Positions 51,318-58,645 of a DNA stretch of 64,000 nucleotides are shown here, one piece after another; the stretch's first letter is position 1; the number at the start of each line of letters is the position of its first letter. Source of the DNA: Paucibacter sp. KCTC 42545 (GTDB lineage Bacteria > Pseudomonadota > Gammaproteobacteria > Burkholderiales > Burkholderiaceae_C); contig NZ_CP013692.1 of assembly GCF_001477625.1 (NCBI RefSeq), positions 1,240,001-1,304,000 of the forward strand. The letters are read 5' to 3'. The notes beneath the pieces were generated by a model, which worked only from the letters and a program-made list of their open reading frames with translations, had not been told where the DNA came from and ran no database searches. Both the position numbers and the translations under genes were made by a program.

Positions 51318-51581
51318 GTCCGTTCCCCCTGTGTTGGCGCGGTTTCCGGCCCTTGCCTCTTGAGCACGCCCCTCCGGAAGTCGCCGTTCCAGGCGCGCAT
51401 TCCGCCGTTTTTCTCTCTCTGATCTCTGCGGCCCTCTTGAGCATTCAAGGCCCCAAGTCGTGTGTTGGCGCGGGTTTGCGGGCCATCGGTTTGCTTCTTC
51501 GCTTGCTCTAGCGGGCGCGACCGAGACAGCGAATGGCGCAAAAAAACCGCCTTGCGGCGGCGGGTCGGTGCGGCACGGATA
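51318..51581. other. gene-free left edge of the element with direct repeats
   Basis: No credible gene. Two motifs each occur twice: TGTGTTGGCGCGG at about 51330 and 51461, and CCTCTTGAGCA at 51356 and 51433. They lie in mirror order and could be sites for the recombinase. A minus-strand terminator (CCGCC/GGCGG stem at 51547-51560, T run 51540-51546) closes the recombinase cassette. Confidence 0.5.
51540..51560 (-). terminator. terminator of the recombinase cassette
   Basis: Read on the minus strand, CCGCC-GCAA-GGCGG is followed by a T run of seven. It is 22 bases past the last gene of the cassette. Confidence 0.82.
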
Positions 51582-52061
51582 TCAGCGCCAGCCTGCCACC
51601 AGCGCCTCACGTTGGGCCAGCCAGGACGCCGACAACCTGCCGCGCAGCAACTGGCTGACGCCCACATCTAGGCGGCCCAGGGCGATGGCTTCGATCAAGT
51701 CGGGGGCCAGTTGTGCCAGTCGGCTCATCTTGCTCGCTTGGCCGAGGTCGATGCCCTCGGCTGCCGCGATCTCGGTCATCGAACTGAATCGTCCTTCGTC
51801 CAGCAGGCGCTGCCAGTGGTGTGCGAGGCCGAGCGCCCGCATCAAGGGGGTGTCCTGCGCCATCTCGCGCACCTGCCGCTCACGGCGGGCCTCGTCCAGG
51901 AATTCTTGCGGCGCGTCCAGCGGCGTGATGACCTGCTTCTTCAGGCCCCGGCGCACCAGCGTCCAGGGCAGGAAGGTTTCCATCTGCACGCCGCCAGCGG
52001 GCAGCGGTGTCTGATACGTCACCGGGTCGCCCTTGGCATGGCCGCGATGCTTCCTGCTCAT
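51582..52061 (-). CDS. small HTH-like protein of the recombinase cassette, copy 2
   Basis: A 159-residue protein. The core METFLPWTLVRRGL is followed by a helical part and a probable helix-turn-helix: SMTEIAAAEGIDLGQASKMSRLAQLAPDLIEAIA, then GRLDVGVSQLLRG. This segment resembles the C-terminal region that many serine recombinases carry in the same chain. GAGGAGG precedes the ATG at 52061, which overlaps the upstream stop by 4 bases. It is a paralogue of the gene just upstream. Role unknown; DNA binding to guide or direct recombination is inferred. Confidence 0.75.
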   Translation of the reverse strand: MSRKHRGHAKGDPVTYQTPLPAGGVQMETFLPWTLVRRGLKKQVITPLDAPQEFLDEARRERQVREMAQDTPLMRALGLAHHWQRLLDEGRFSSMTEIAAAEGIDLGQASKMSRLAQLAPDLIEAIALGRLDVGVSQLLRGRLSASWLAQREALVAGWR

Positions 52062-52429
52062 ACGTCCTCCTCGAAGGTGGCCATGAGCTGGCGCTGGGCG
52101 TGCCAGTCGACCATCAGGCGGTTTCGCTGAAACCACATCAGCGTCAGCCGCCGTGGCTGCTTGCCCGCCATGAACTGCTCAATGATGTCGGGGGCCAGCA
52201 GGGTCAGGCGCAGCAGTTCGTTGACCACCGAGTGGTGCAGTTTCTCGGCGCGGGCGATGGCCGACCCGCTTTGCATTGCGCCGGTGTCCAGCAGGTGCTG
52301 CCAGTAGAAGGCGCGTGCCACACCGTCGAGCAGGGTCACGTCGTGGACGTGCCGGTCGTCGGCAGCCACGCGTTGGACGCCTCGGCGGCGAAACGTCAGG
52401 GGCACAAAGGTTTCCATCGACTCGTCCAT
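52058..52429 (-). CDS. small HTH-like protein of the recombinase cassette, copy 1
   Basis: A 123-residue protein paralogous to the next gene: METFVPLTFRRRGV aligns with its METFLPWTLVRRGL, and SAIARAEKLHHSVVNELLRLTLLAPDIIEQFMAG with its HTH-like block. The ATG at 52429 overlaps the recombinase stop (TGATG) with GGAGG ahead, so translation is coupled. A near-copy in tandem suggests duplication followed by divergence, for example one for integration and one for excision. That split is speculation. Confidence 0.75.
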   Translation of the reverse strand: MDESMETFVPLTFRRRGVQRVAADDRHVHDVTLLDGVARAFYWQHLLDTGAMQSGSAIARAEKLHHSVVNELLRLTLLAPDIIEQFMAGKQPRRLTLMWFQRNRLMVDWHAQRQLMATFEEDV

Positions 52430-53817
52430 CAGGCTTCGACCTCCAACAGTTCGGCACCGATGCTGTCCGGGGCGAACTCCTTGATCAGCGCGTTCCAACC
52501 CACCTCACGCCACTTCACCTTGATTCCCTGCACCTCGCCCGCGTGGACGAGATCGATGCGCTCGATCATCAGATTGGCGATGCGGTGGCGCTCGACTGGA
52601 AACAGTTGATCCCACACGTTGTTGAGCCGTCCCATCGCCATCACGGTCGTGGCCTCGTCGATCTGGGCCCCGTTGCGTTGGATGTGCCGCACCACCGACG
52701 CCACGGTTTCGGGGCTGGTCAGCACCGTTCGGATCTGGGCGACTACCGCCCCTTCGATCTCCGGCGCGGGCAGGCGCTCGTAGCTCTTGCCCGGCGCGCC
52801 GAACCTCGCTTCCGACTTGGACACGTAGTAGTGGTACTTGCGCCCGTTCTTGCGCGAGTAGGTCGGGTACATCCGCTCGCCTGAAGGTGCGTACAGCAGG
52901 CCGCGCAGCAAGGCGTCGGTGCGCGACCTGATCTTGGTTTCCACCGACCGGGTGTGACCGTCCTTGGCCAGCACCTCGTGAACCCGGCCCCACAGCCCGG
53001 GATCGATGATGGCTTGATGCACGCCCGGGTACCAACTGCCCTTGTGCGACAACTCCCCGAGGTAGATGCGGTTGCGCAGCAGCTTGTGCAGGTACTTTTT
53101 GTCGATGCGCGTGCCTGCCCGTGTCTGACCGTCCTGTGTTGTCCACGCCTTGGTCGTGATGCCATCCAGCGTCAGGTTGGCGGCAATTTGGGTGGGCGAG
53201 CCGATGGTCAGCATTTCCTCGAAGATGCGCCGCACCACCGCCGCCTCGGTGTCGTTGATGACCAGCAGGCGGTTCTCGACATCGAAGCCGAGCGGCGGCA
53301 CGCCACCCATCCACATCCCTTTGCGTTTGCTGGCAGCGATTTTGTCGCGGATGCGCTCGCCGGTGACTTCGCGCTCGAACTGGGCGAAGGACAGCAGCAC
53401 GTTGAGCATCAGCCGTCCCATCGAGGTGGTGGTGTTGAACTGCTGCGTGACCGACACGAACGACACCCCCTGGCGCTCGAACACCTCGACCATCTTGGAG
53501 AAGTCGGCAAGGCTGCGCGTCAGGCGGTCGATCTTGTAGACCACCACGATGTCGATCTGGCCGCGCTCGATGTTGGCCATCAGGCGCTTTAGCCCAGGCC
53601 GATCCGTGTTGCCGCCGGAGAAGCCGGGGTCGTCGTAGTCGTCGGCCACCGGAATCCAGCCCTCGGCGCGCTGGCTGGCGACGTAGGCGTGGCCAGCCTC
53701 CTTCTGCGCGTCGATGGAGTTGAACTCCTGGTCAAGGCGTTCGTCCGACGACACCCGGCAGTAGACGGCGCAACGTTTGCGTGCCTTGGGAGAGGCGATT
53801 TGGGTGGCGTCGCTCAT
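52429..53817 (-). CDS. serine recombinase (resolvase/integrase family)
   Basis: A 462-residue site-specific recombinase. The catalytic domain begins KRCAVYCRVSSDERLDQEF, with Ser23 as the likely nucleophile, and has DDPGFSGGNTDRPGL and VVVYKIDRLTRSLADF. A Recombinase domain (GGVPPLGFDVENRLLVIND to about 290) and a beta-ribbon-like region without zinc cysteines (LLRGLLYAPSGERMYPTYSR) follow, then a helical tail. The ATG at 53817 overlaps the upstream stop (ATGA); the longer frame to 54402 lies inside the DUF2924 gene. It should move the element. A tyrosine integrase was not found. Confidence 0.93.
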   Translation of the reverse strand: MSDATQIASPKARKRCAVYCRVSSDERLDQEFNSIDAQKEAGHAYVASQRAEGWIPVADDYDDPGFSGGNTDRPGLKRLMANIERGQIDIVVVYKIDRLTRSLADFSKMVEVFERQGVSFVSVTQQFNTTTSMGRLMLNVLLSFAQFEREVTGERIRDKIAASKRKGMWMGGVPPLGFDVENRLLVINDTEAAVVRRIFEEMLTIGSPTQIAANLTLDGITTKAWTTQDGQTRAGTRIDKKYLHKLLRNRIYLGELSHKGSWYPGVHQAIIDPGLWGRVHEVLAKDGHTRSVETKIRSRTDALLRGLLYAPSGERMYPTYSRKNGRKYHYYVSKSEARFGAPGKSYERLPAPEIEGAVVAQIRTVLTSPETVASVVRHIQRNGAQIDEATTVMAMGRLNNVWDQLFPVERHRIANLMIERIDLVHAGEVQGIKVKWREVGWNALIKEFAPDSIGAELLEVEA

Positions 53818-54266
53818 TGCGCACCTGCCTTGCCGGTCAGGCCGAAGAACAGTGGCCCCGACCAGTGCGTGCCGGTGATCTGCCGGGCCACGGCTGTCAG
53901 GCTCTTGAAGGTGCTGCCCTCGTACTCGAACAGACCTTCGGCGGTGACCGCCACCTTGTGCTCGCGGTCGCCCCACTCGCGCAGCAGCACCGTGCCGGGC
54001 GCGAAGTTGGTGTCGCGCGGCCGTGCCCGCAGCTTGATCTTGGAATGCTTGGCACCGATGGCCTCCAGGCGCTGGCGCGTGTTGTGCGCCAGACCGCCAA
54101 AGGCTTCCTCCTGCATCTTGTAGGCGATGCGCGACTCGATGAAGACGCGGTTTGGGTTGATGGGGCGGCTGCTGAAGTATCGATCCCACACTGGCCACAG
54201 CTCGGCGATGGGCAGGCTCGATAGCTCCGCGATCCGCGCGGCGACTGATGCTTGTTTCTCGTTCAT
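53814..54266 (-). CDS. DUF2924 protein
   Basis: A 150-residue protein matching DUF2924: ELWPVWDRYFSSRPINPNRVFIESRIAYKMQEEAFGGL near the N-terminus and PGTVLLREWGDREHKVAVTAEGLFEYEGSTFKSLTAVARQITG, a beta-rich C-terminal part. DUF2924 proteins are regularly found next to recombinases of this type; their role is unknown, and DNA binding in recombination is an inference. AGGAGAAG precedes the ATG. It overlaps its neighbours on both sides. Confidence 0.88.
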   Translation of the reverse strand: MNEKQASVAARIAELSSLPIAELWPVWDRYFSSRPINPNRVFIESRIAYKMQEEAFGGLAHNTRQRLEAIGAKHSKIKLRARPRDTNFAPGTVLLREWGDREHKVAVTAEGLFEYEGSTFKSLTAVARQITGTHWSGPLFFGLTGKAGAQ

Positions 54267-54457
54267 TACAACTTCTCCTGTTGATAGGGGGTTGTATGAA
54301 CGCGCTGGTCGGGCAGGAAGCCAAGGCCAACTTCTCTCTGTTTTGGCGCTTCTGCGACGACGGTGCGGACGATGGCGGCCGCAAGGATGGCGGTGATTTC
54401 ACCAGCGCGGGCGCTGGCGGACATCTCTGAGGGAGATGCGAGTTCGAGGTTCTTCAT
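54266..54457 (-). CDS. small hypothetical protein heading the recombinase cassette
   Basis: A 63-residue protein starting MKNLELASPSEMSASARAGE, with an Ala/Ile/Val helix (ITAILAAAIVRTVV) and a polar tail. CGGAG stands ahead of the ATG at 54457, and its stop overlaps the DUF2924 start by one base (TAATG), which argues that it is real. No family recognised. Confidence 0.6.
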   Translation of the reverse strand: MKNLELASPSEMSASARAGEITAILAAAIVRTVVAEAPKQREVGLGFLPDQRVHTTPYQQEKL

Positions 54458-54619
54458 GACGGCTCCGAGGAATTGCAACCGTCACAGATGATGTGCGCGA
54501 TGTTCCGAAGCGGATGGCAATTCCGGGTAATCGGGCTCATTTGGTGGCTCGGCCTCGATGCCCCGGCAGGCCAGCGGTGCCTGTCTGGCAGGGAACCGTA
54601 TTGCGCGTTAACGAAACAG

Positions 54620-54648
54620 TTGACAGGCTTCGATCTGCTCGATACGAT
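54620..54648 (+). promoter_or_regulatory. sigma-70 promoter of the XRE-ImmA operon
   Basis: TTGACA at 54620-54625 and TACGAT at 54643-54648 with exactly 17 bases between. The putative operator at 54653-54674 starts 5 bases after the -10 box, so a bound repressor would cover the transcription start. Confidence 0.8.
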
Positions 54649-54652
54649 GACG

Positions 54653-54674
54653 TCAATTAACTAATCACGCAATT
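54653..54674 (+). promoter_or_regulatory. putative operator, copy 1 (XRE promoter)
   Basis: Shares the pattern TTAACTANTCNCGCAAT with copy 2 at 55851-55872: 18 of 22 positions match. It lies at the start point of the XRE operon. Binding by the XRE protein is inferred. Confidence 0.6.
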
Positions 54675-54684
54675 GGGTCATAAC

Positions 54685-54963
54685 ATGGCATTTGGTGCCT
54701 ACATCAGACAGAAGAGGGAGGCGAAGGGCATTCAGATGAATGACTTCGCCCGGCAGCTGGACATCTCGCCTGCCTACTGGTCGCGCATAGAGCGCGACAT
54801 CGAGAAGCCGCCCAAGGACGAGCTGATCCGCAAGGCAGCAGAAATCCTTGGCGAGAATGTCGACGACGCTTTTGTTGAGGCCAGCCGCCTTCCGCCAGAC
54901 ATGCGCGACGACGTGGGGGGCCTGGTACGGATGTATCGCAAGCAAGCGACGGGGGACAAGTGA
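54685..54963 (+). CDS. XRE-family transcriptional regulator
   Basis: A 92-residue HTH protein: FGAYIRQKREAKGIQMNDFARQLDISPAYWSRIERDIEKPPKDELI is a classic Cro/C1 helix-turn-helix, followed by a short helical tail. It sits directly before an ImmA/IrrE protease with no gap, the arrangement of the ImmR-ImmA pair of ICEBs1, where the protease cuts the repressor to switch the element on. The ATG at 54685 is used; a TTG four codons upstream is possible. Its promoter overlaps a likely autoregulatory site. Confidence 0.92.
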   Translation: MAFGAYIRQKREAKGIQMNDFARQLDISPAYWSRIERDIEKPPKDELIRKAAEILGENVDDAFVEASRLPPDMRDDVGGLVRMYRKQATGDK

Positions 54964-55800
54964 ATGCCGGTGTTGACTCTTGGCTACCGGCATTGCGACC
55001 GAAAGCGCCCCAGCTACATCAGGAACTCCGAGATTGAGGGCATCGCCGTCTTGGCCCGCCAGCAACTGGTGGACCCGGCTGCCGATGCCATCCCGCTCAC
55101 GACCTTGAGCGCCATCTCCGGCCTGAAGATCAATGGTGTGGTGTTCGACCTGTTCGTGGGCACCGGTGACGTCGTGCATGACGAGCGCGGGAACCCTGTC
55201 CTGGGCATCTGTGAGTACGATCCTGGCGTGCCGGACACCGCGATGGTGTCGGTGTCACCGGTTGGCGTGAACGCCAGCGAGGAGTTGGTACTGAGCACCC
55301 TCGGGCACGAGCTCGGCCACGCCATCTTCGATGCGCCAGGATGGATCGTCGATGCCAGCAAGGGGCCGGGTCTGTTCGATGAGCCCAGCGACGCGGCGCG
55401 GCGGGCTTACCGCACGACCACACGCGACGTCGAGCACTTGGCGAAAGTCACGCCCGTGGCCGAGGCGGCTGCGACGCCCTCGCTGGCGATTCCGGGCCAC
55501 ACCACCAAGGAAGAATACTTCGCCGAGCTGCGTGCCAACGAGTTCATGGGATCGTTGCTGGTGCCGCGCCAGCGCTTGAATCTGGCTGTCGAAGAGATGG
55601 CTGCGAAACACGGCGTGACGATCCATCGCAGCCCGTCGCTCGACCCCGAGTTGCCCGGCACCAGTCTTCACTTGACGGCTGATGGCGACATCGAATGTTT
55701 GCAGAAGGCCGTGGCCAAGCGCTTCGGCGTCAACCGGCGGTTCATCCAGGTGCGGATGGAGCGGTATGGCCTTCTCAAGCCGGGGGCCAAGATCTTCTGA
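54964..55800 (+). CDS. ImmA/IrrE-family metalloprotease
   Basis: A 278-residue protein with the zinc motif HELGH (His115, Glu116, His119) and a downstream Glu in TTKEEYFAELRANEFMGSLLVP as probable third ligand. The C-terminal part (KAVAKRFGVNRRFIQVRMERYGLL) resembles a winged or HTH-like end. By analogy with ImmA it should cleave the adjacent XRE repressor in response to damage or a peptide signal. GGGGGAC ahead of the ATG sets the start, right after the XRE stop. A terminator follows. Confidence 0.92.
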   Translation: MPVLTLGYRHCDRKRPSYIRNSEIEGIAVLARQQLVDPAADAIPLTTLSAISGLKINGVVFDLFVGTGDVVHDERGNPVLGICEYDPGVPDTAMVSVSPVGVNASEELVLSTLGHELGHAIFDAPGWIVDASKGPGLFDEPSDAARRAYRTTTRDVEHLAKVTPVAEAAATPSLAIPGHTTKEEYFAELRANEFMGSLLVPRQRLNLAVEEMAAKHGVTIHRSPSLDPELPGTSLHLTADGDIECLQKAVAKRFGVNRRFIQVRMERYGLLKPGAKIF

Positions 55801-55819
55801 TCAAAGCCTTCATCCCGCC

Positions 55820-55843
55820 GCCGACTGCGTGTCGGCTTTTTTT
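55820..55843 (+). terminator. terminator of the XRE-ImmA operon
   Basis: GCCGAC with GTCGGC over a 5-nt loop and a run of seven T. It makes the downstream pair a separate transcription unit. Confidence 0.88.
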
Positions 55844-55850
55844 GAACCAT

Positions 55851-55872
55851 TCAGTTAACTACTCGCGCAATC
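55851..55872 (+). promoter_or_regulatory. putative operator, copy 2 (upstream of the unknown pair)
   Basis: Nearly identical to copy 1 at 54653-54674 and placed 30 bases before the ATG of the next gene. It suggests that the XRE protein also controls that gene. Confidence 0.6.
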
Positions 55873-55902
55873 GCGCACTTCGTTTAGTAAAGGAAATTGC
55901 CT

Positions 55903-57339
55903 ATGCCAGCGGACGAACAAATCACAGCTCAAGAACACAACCAGCCGACCGCCGCGCAGCAGCAGTCCGCGAAGCAGGCGCGATCCCGCCAACCGGACGA
56001 TGGCCCGGAAATCCTGCCGTGTATGGAGCACTTCGTGACCCTGGTGCGCAAAGCCAAGCGCCCCGGCCTCGCTTTGCTCCTGGTCGAGCGCGCCAGCGCT
56101 ACGTCGCTGCCGGAAATTGCGGCGCTGACAGACGCTGCCAAAGGCATCCTGGCGGTGCAGTCGCGCAAGGCGATGTTCCACGCCGTCGCCAAGCTCGGCT
56201 CGGACGCCCAGCAGCACATCGAGCGTGCGGCCGAGCGCGTGGTGCTGCTCGATGACGAGTACGGCACGCAGGCCGTCCAATCCCTCCTTGACGACCAAGA
56301 CGCCAGCGACGCTGCCGTCTTGGCCACGCCCAGTGACCGGTATAGCCGCGCCCTGCACCTCTGTCTGCGGCAGGATTTTCCGGAGGTCGGTGCCAAGCGC
56401 GATCAGCGCTTCGACAACGCCGAGCGCTTGCAGGTGATGCATCGGCAGTGGAAGAGCGAGAACTACTCCAGCCACTACCTCGGCCCGAAGGGCGTGGTGC
56501 CGAGCATTGATGCCGACGTTGAGGGTGTGTTGCGCGGGCGCATTTCGGCGCTGTTTCCGCAAGTGGCTTCCGACCAAATCATCATCGAGCAGTTCACGCG
56601 CCGTGATCTCGCGCATGCCGACCGCTGCGGCGGCAAGGACTCTGACGAGGTCACGCCCGTGCTCCTGCACACCCTGACTGCAACCTTCAACGGGTCGACA
56701 GCGCACTTCCGGCAGGTTGCCAACGGTGAGGTGGTCGAGCACGAGGAACCTGCAGCGATGTCGGCCAGCTTCTCTTGGGAGCCCGGCACCGGTGCGCTCG
56801 GCGTGTTCTGCGAAGACCGTGAGGTGCGCCGTGAACTGGCGACGATCTTCCGCGATGTCGTCTTGGCGTGCGACGGGGAGATCAACGACATGCCGATGCG
56901 CGAGTTCGACCTGTTCGGATTCTCGACACCGGCGATGCTCAAGCGCATCGAGCAGGAGCGAGTGGCGGGCATCGAAAAGATCTCGATCCTGCAGATCAAG
57001 GTCGCCCGAACGTTCGAGCAGCAAACCACCGATGCGGCCAATGGGCGTGATCTGATCCAGCATCTGTCGAGCACGATGCTGATCGGTAAGGATAGGCGTG
57101 ATGCCCGCCAGATTTATCAGGTCGCCTACGACGACTATGGCATCGACGACCTCACGGGCTACACGCTGGCGCAGGTGAAGCTGGTATTCCGAATGGCCAA
57201 ACAGCCGCACCGCAAGGCCCACAACGTTGCCGTACAAATCACGTCGCCGAACGGCCTGAACGACAAGAGCAAGACCGAGGATGACCGCAAGCGCGTGCTG
57301 GAACAGCTCACGCGCATTGGGGTGCTCCGTGAGTTCTGA
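55903..57339 (+). CDS. unrecognised 478-residue protein, first of a pair
   Basis: No family recognised. The N-terminus is Gln/Ala rich and polar (about 1-35), then helical (HFVTLVRKAKRPGLALLLVERA; IAALTDAAKGILAVQ), with a later mixed part that includes FCEDREVRRELATIFRDVVLA and VAYDDYGIDDLTGYTLAQVKLVFRMA. No catalytic motif, signal peptide or membrane segment is evident. AAAGGA eight bases before the ATG at 55903 sets the start. It overlaps the next gene and follows a putative operator shared with the XRE promoter. Cargo, element maintenance or a defence function are all open. Confidence 0.8.
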   Translation: MPADEQITAQEHNQPTAAQQQSAKQARSRQPDDGPEILPCMEHFVTLVRKAKRPGLALLLVERASATSLPEIAALTDAAKGILAVQSRKAMFHAVAKLGSDAQQHIERAAERVVLLDDEYGTQAVQSLLDDQDASDAAVLATPSDRYSRALHLCLRQDFPEVGAKRDQRFDNAERLQVMHRQWKSENYSSHYLGPKGVVPSIDADVEGVLRGRISALFPQVASDQIIIEQFTRRDLAHADRCGGKDSDEVTPVLLHTLTATFNGSTAHFRQVANGEVVEHEEPAAMSASFSWEPGTGALGVFCEDREVRRELATIFRDVVLACDGEINDMPMREFDLFGFSTPAMLKRIEQERVAGIEKISILQIKVARTFEQQTTDAANGRDLIQHLSSTMLIGKDRRDARQIYQVAYDDYGIDDLTGYTLAQVKLVFRMAKQPHRKAHNVAVQITSPNGLNDKSKTEDDRKRVLEQLTRIGVLREF

Positions 57340-58285
57340 AGGCGCGACCGAAATGTCGCCACATCTGAGCTTTCTGGCAGTGCTGGAGCGGCTGCCACGG
57401 GTCGATTCCCGCGTCAGGGCGGTCGCGCTCGGGCGATGCAGACCGGCTTTTCTGCAGCGACGATGGATCACGGAAGAGGACTACCTTACCCATGTGATGG
57501 TGCCCGTCCTGGATTCGGAGCAGGAAGTCGAGGTTGAGATCGATCAGGATGCGGCGGTGTACCGATACCGCAGTCCCCAGCAGCGGTCACGAATATCTGA
57601 GCGGCCTCTTGCCGACATCGCGCTGTATGCCCTCCAGGTGGATGCGTGGCTCGCCGACTTGGCGTCCTTGATCGGCATCGAAGATCGACGACGATCCGAC
57701 CGCCGACAACGCGTGCCGGGCCACCTGTGGCACCTCGGGGAAGTACGAATCGCTGGCACACACGATTTCGCCCCGGTGTTCGTTGCCAGAGCGTGGGAGC
57801 GTGCTCCTGCTACCGCGATGAACTCGGTGTTGAGTGATCCGATCTGGCCGCGTGACGGCATCGTGTTGCGGCATCTGCGAGATCCCGTTGATCTGCCCCG
57901 TGACCATGTCATGCGCGGGCTGGACGAGTTCGTTCGCGTGGACGACGGTCAGGACGTTTTCGACGCGAACGCATTCGACAGGGTGCTGCGTGGCTACGTC
58001 ACGCCCAGCGGTGCGCCAGAGCCGGTTGAATTCTTCCAAGGCAATCGACTGAAGCTGCCGCACTTCACCGAGTCGCGTGAGTTGTCTCCGGAGCGCGCCA
58101 AGATAGTCAAGCAGATGTGGAGTGCCGACGGGAAGAACGCGCCAGAGGTGTCCTGGGCCGAGGTCAACAGGATCGCCAATACCGGCTACCAGTCGTTCGA
58201 TGACGCGTTCGGCGGAAAGGCTGAACGCGAGGAAGTGATCGCATTGGTCAAGCGCGGCAAATACCGCCTGCGACGCAACCCATAA
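57329..58285 (+). CDS. unrecognised protein of about 318 residues, second of the pair
   Basis: No family recognised. A GTG at 57329 overlaps the end of the upstream gene; an ATG at 57353 would remove 8 residues. The N-terminal half has FLQRRWITEEDYLTHVMVPVL and HLWHLGEVRIAGTHDFAPVFVARAWERA; the C-terminal end (SWAEVNRIANTGYQSFDDAFGGKAEREEVIALVKRGKYRLRRN) looks like a basic DNA- or protein-binding helix. The overlap implies that it acts with the 478-residue protein. Confidence 0.75.
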   Translation: MSSEGATEMSPHLSFLAVLERLPRVDSRVRAVALGRCRPAFLQRRWITEEDYLTHVMVPVLDSEQEVEVEIDQDAAVYRYRSPQQRSRISERPLADIALYALQVDAWLADLASLIGIEDRRRSDRRQRVPGHLWHLGEVRIAGTHDFAPVFVARAWERAPATAMNSVLSDPIWPRDGIVLRHLRDPVDLPRDHVMRGLDEFVRVDDGQDVFDANAFDRVLRGYVTPSGAPEPVEFFQGNRLKLPHFTESRELSPERAKIVKQMWSADGKNAPEVSWAEVNRIANTGYQSFDDAFGGKAEREEVIALVKRGKYRLRRNP

Positions 58286-58321
58286 ACGCGCCCATAAATC
58301 AAACCAGACACGGGCCATAAA
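58280..58321. repeat. three CCATAAA repeats
   Basis: CCATAAA begins at 58280, 58292 and 58315, at spacings of 12 and 23 bases, or about one and two turns of the helix. The third copy sits in the loop of a small CACGGG/CCCGTG hairpin. They may be sites for the HTH protein encoded next. Confidence 0.55.
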
Positions 58322-58334
58322 CCCGTGCGGAGAC

Positions 58335-58370
58335 TTCGATGTGCCCATTTCATCTAGGAGGCACATCGAA
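58335..58370 (+). promoter_or_regulatory. RNA hairpin covering the start of the HTH gene
   Basis: TTCGATGTGCC (58335-58345) and GGCACATCGAA (58360-58370) are perfect 11-bp inverted repeats around a 14-nt loop. The stem ends directly before the ATG at 58371 and begins inside the AGGAGG Shine-Dalgarno, so it could control initiation. The DNA palindrome could equally be an operator. Confidence 0.65.
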
Positions 58371-58634
58371 ATGCAAACCCAAGTTCCATCAATCGAATCC
58401 GGTCGGAATCCCAGCCGGATGAATCCCGGCGGTGCAACCTGCATCGCCCTCGACGAAAACGAGCTCGCCATCCGATGGGGGCTCTCCGTCAAGACGCTGC
58501 GCCGCTGGCGTCAAGAGCAGCTCGGCCCGATCTACTGCAAGCTCGGTCGCCGGGTCACCTACCTCCTGCACGAAATCGAAGCCTTCGAGCGCCGCGTCTC
58601 GCGCTACTCGAGCTTCACTCGTGCGTACCAGTGA
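58371..58634 (+). CDS. excisionase/AlpA-like HTH protein
   Basis: An 87-residue protein with a MerR/excisionase-type winged helix: CIALDENELAIRWGLSVKTLRRWRQEQLGPIYCKLGRRVTYLLHEIEAFERR. Such proteins bind att-proximal sites and favour excision, or act as activators of phage-like elements. AGGAGG precedes the ATG within the hairpin region. The next gene starts 12 bases later with its own Shine-Dalgarno. Confidence 0.82.
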   Translation: MQTQVPSIESGRNPSRMNPGGATCIALDENELAIRWGLSVKTLRRWRQEQLGPIYCKLGRRVTYLLHEIEAFERRVSRYSSFTRAYQ

Positions 58635-58645
58635 GGAGGACGGCC

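Noticed and set aside
53818..54402. 195-codon N-terminal extension of the serine recombinase
   Set aside because: It lies fully within the DUF2924 and small upstream genes in another frame; the catalytic domain begins at the ATG at 53817.
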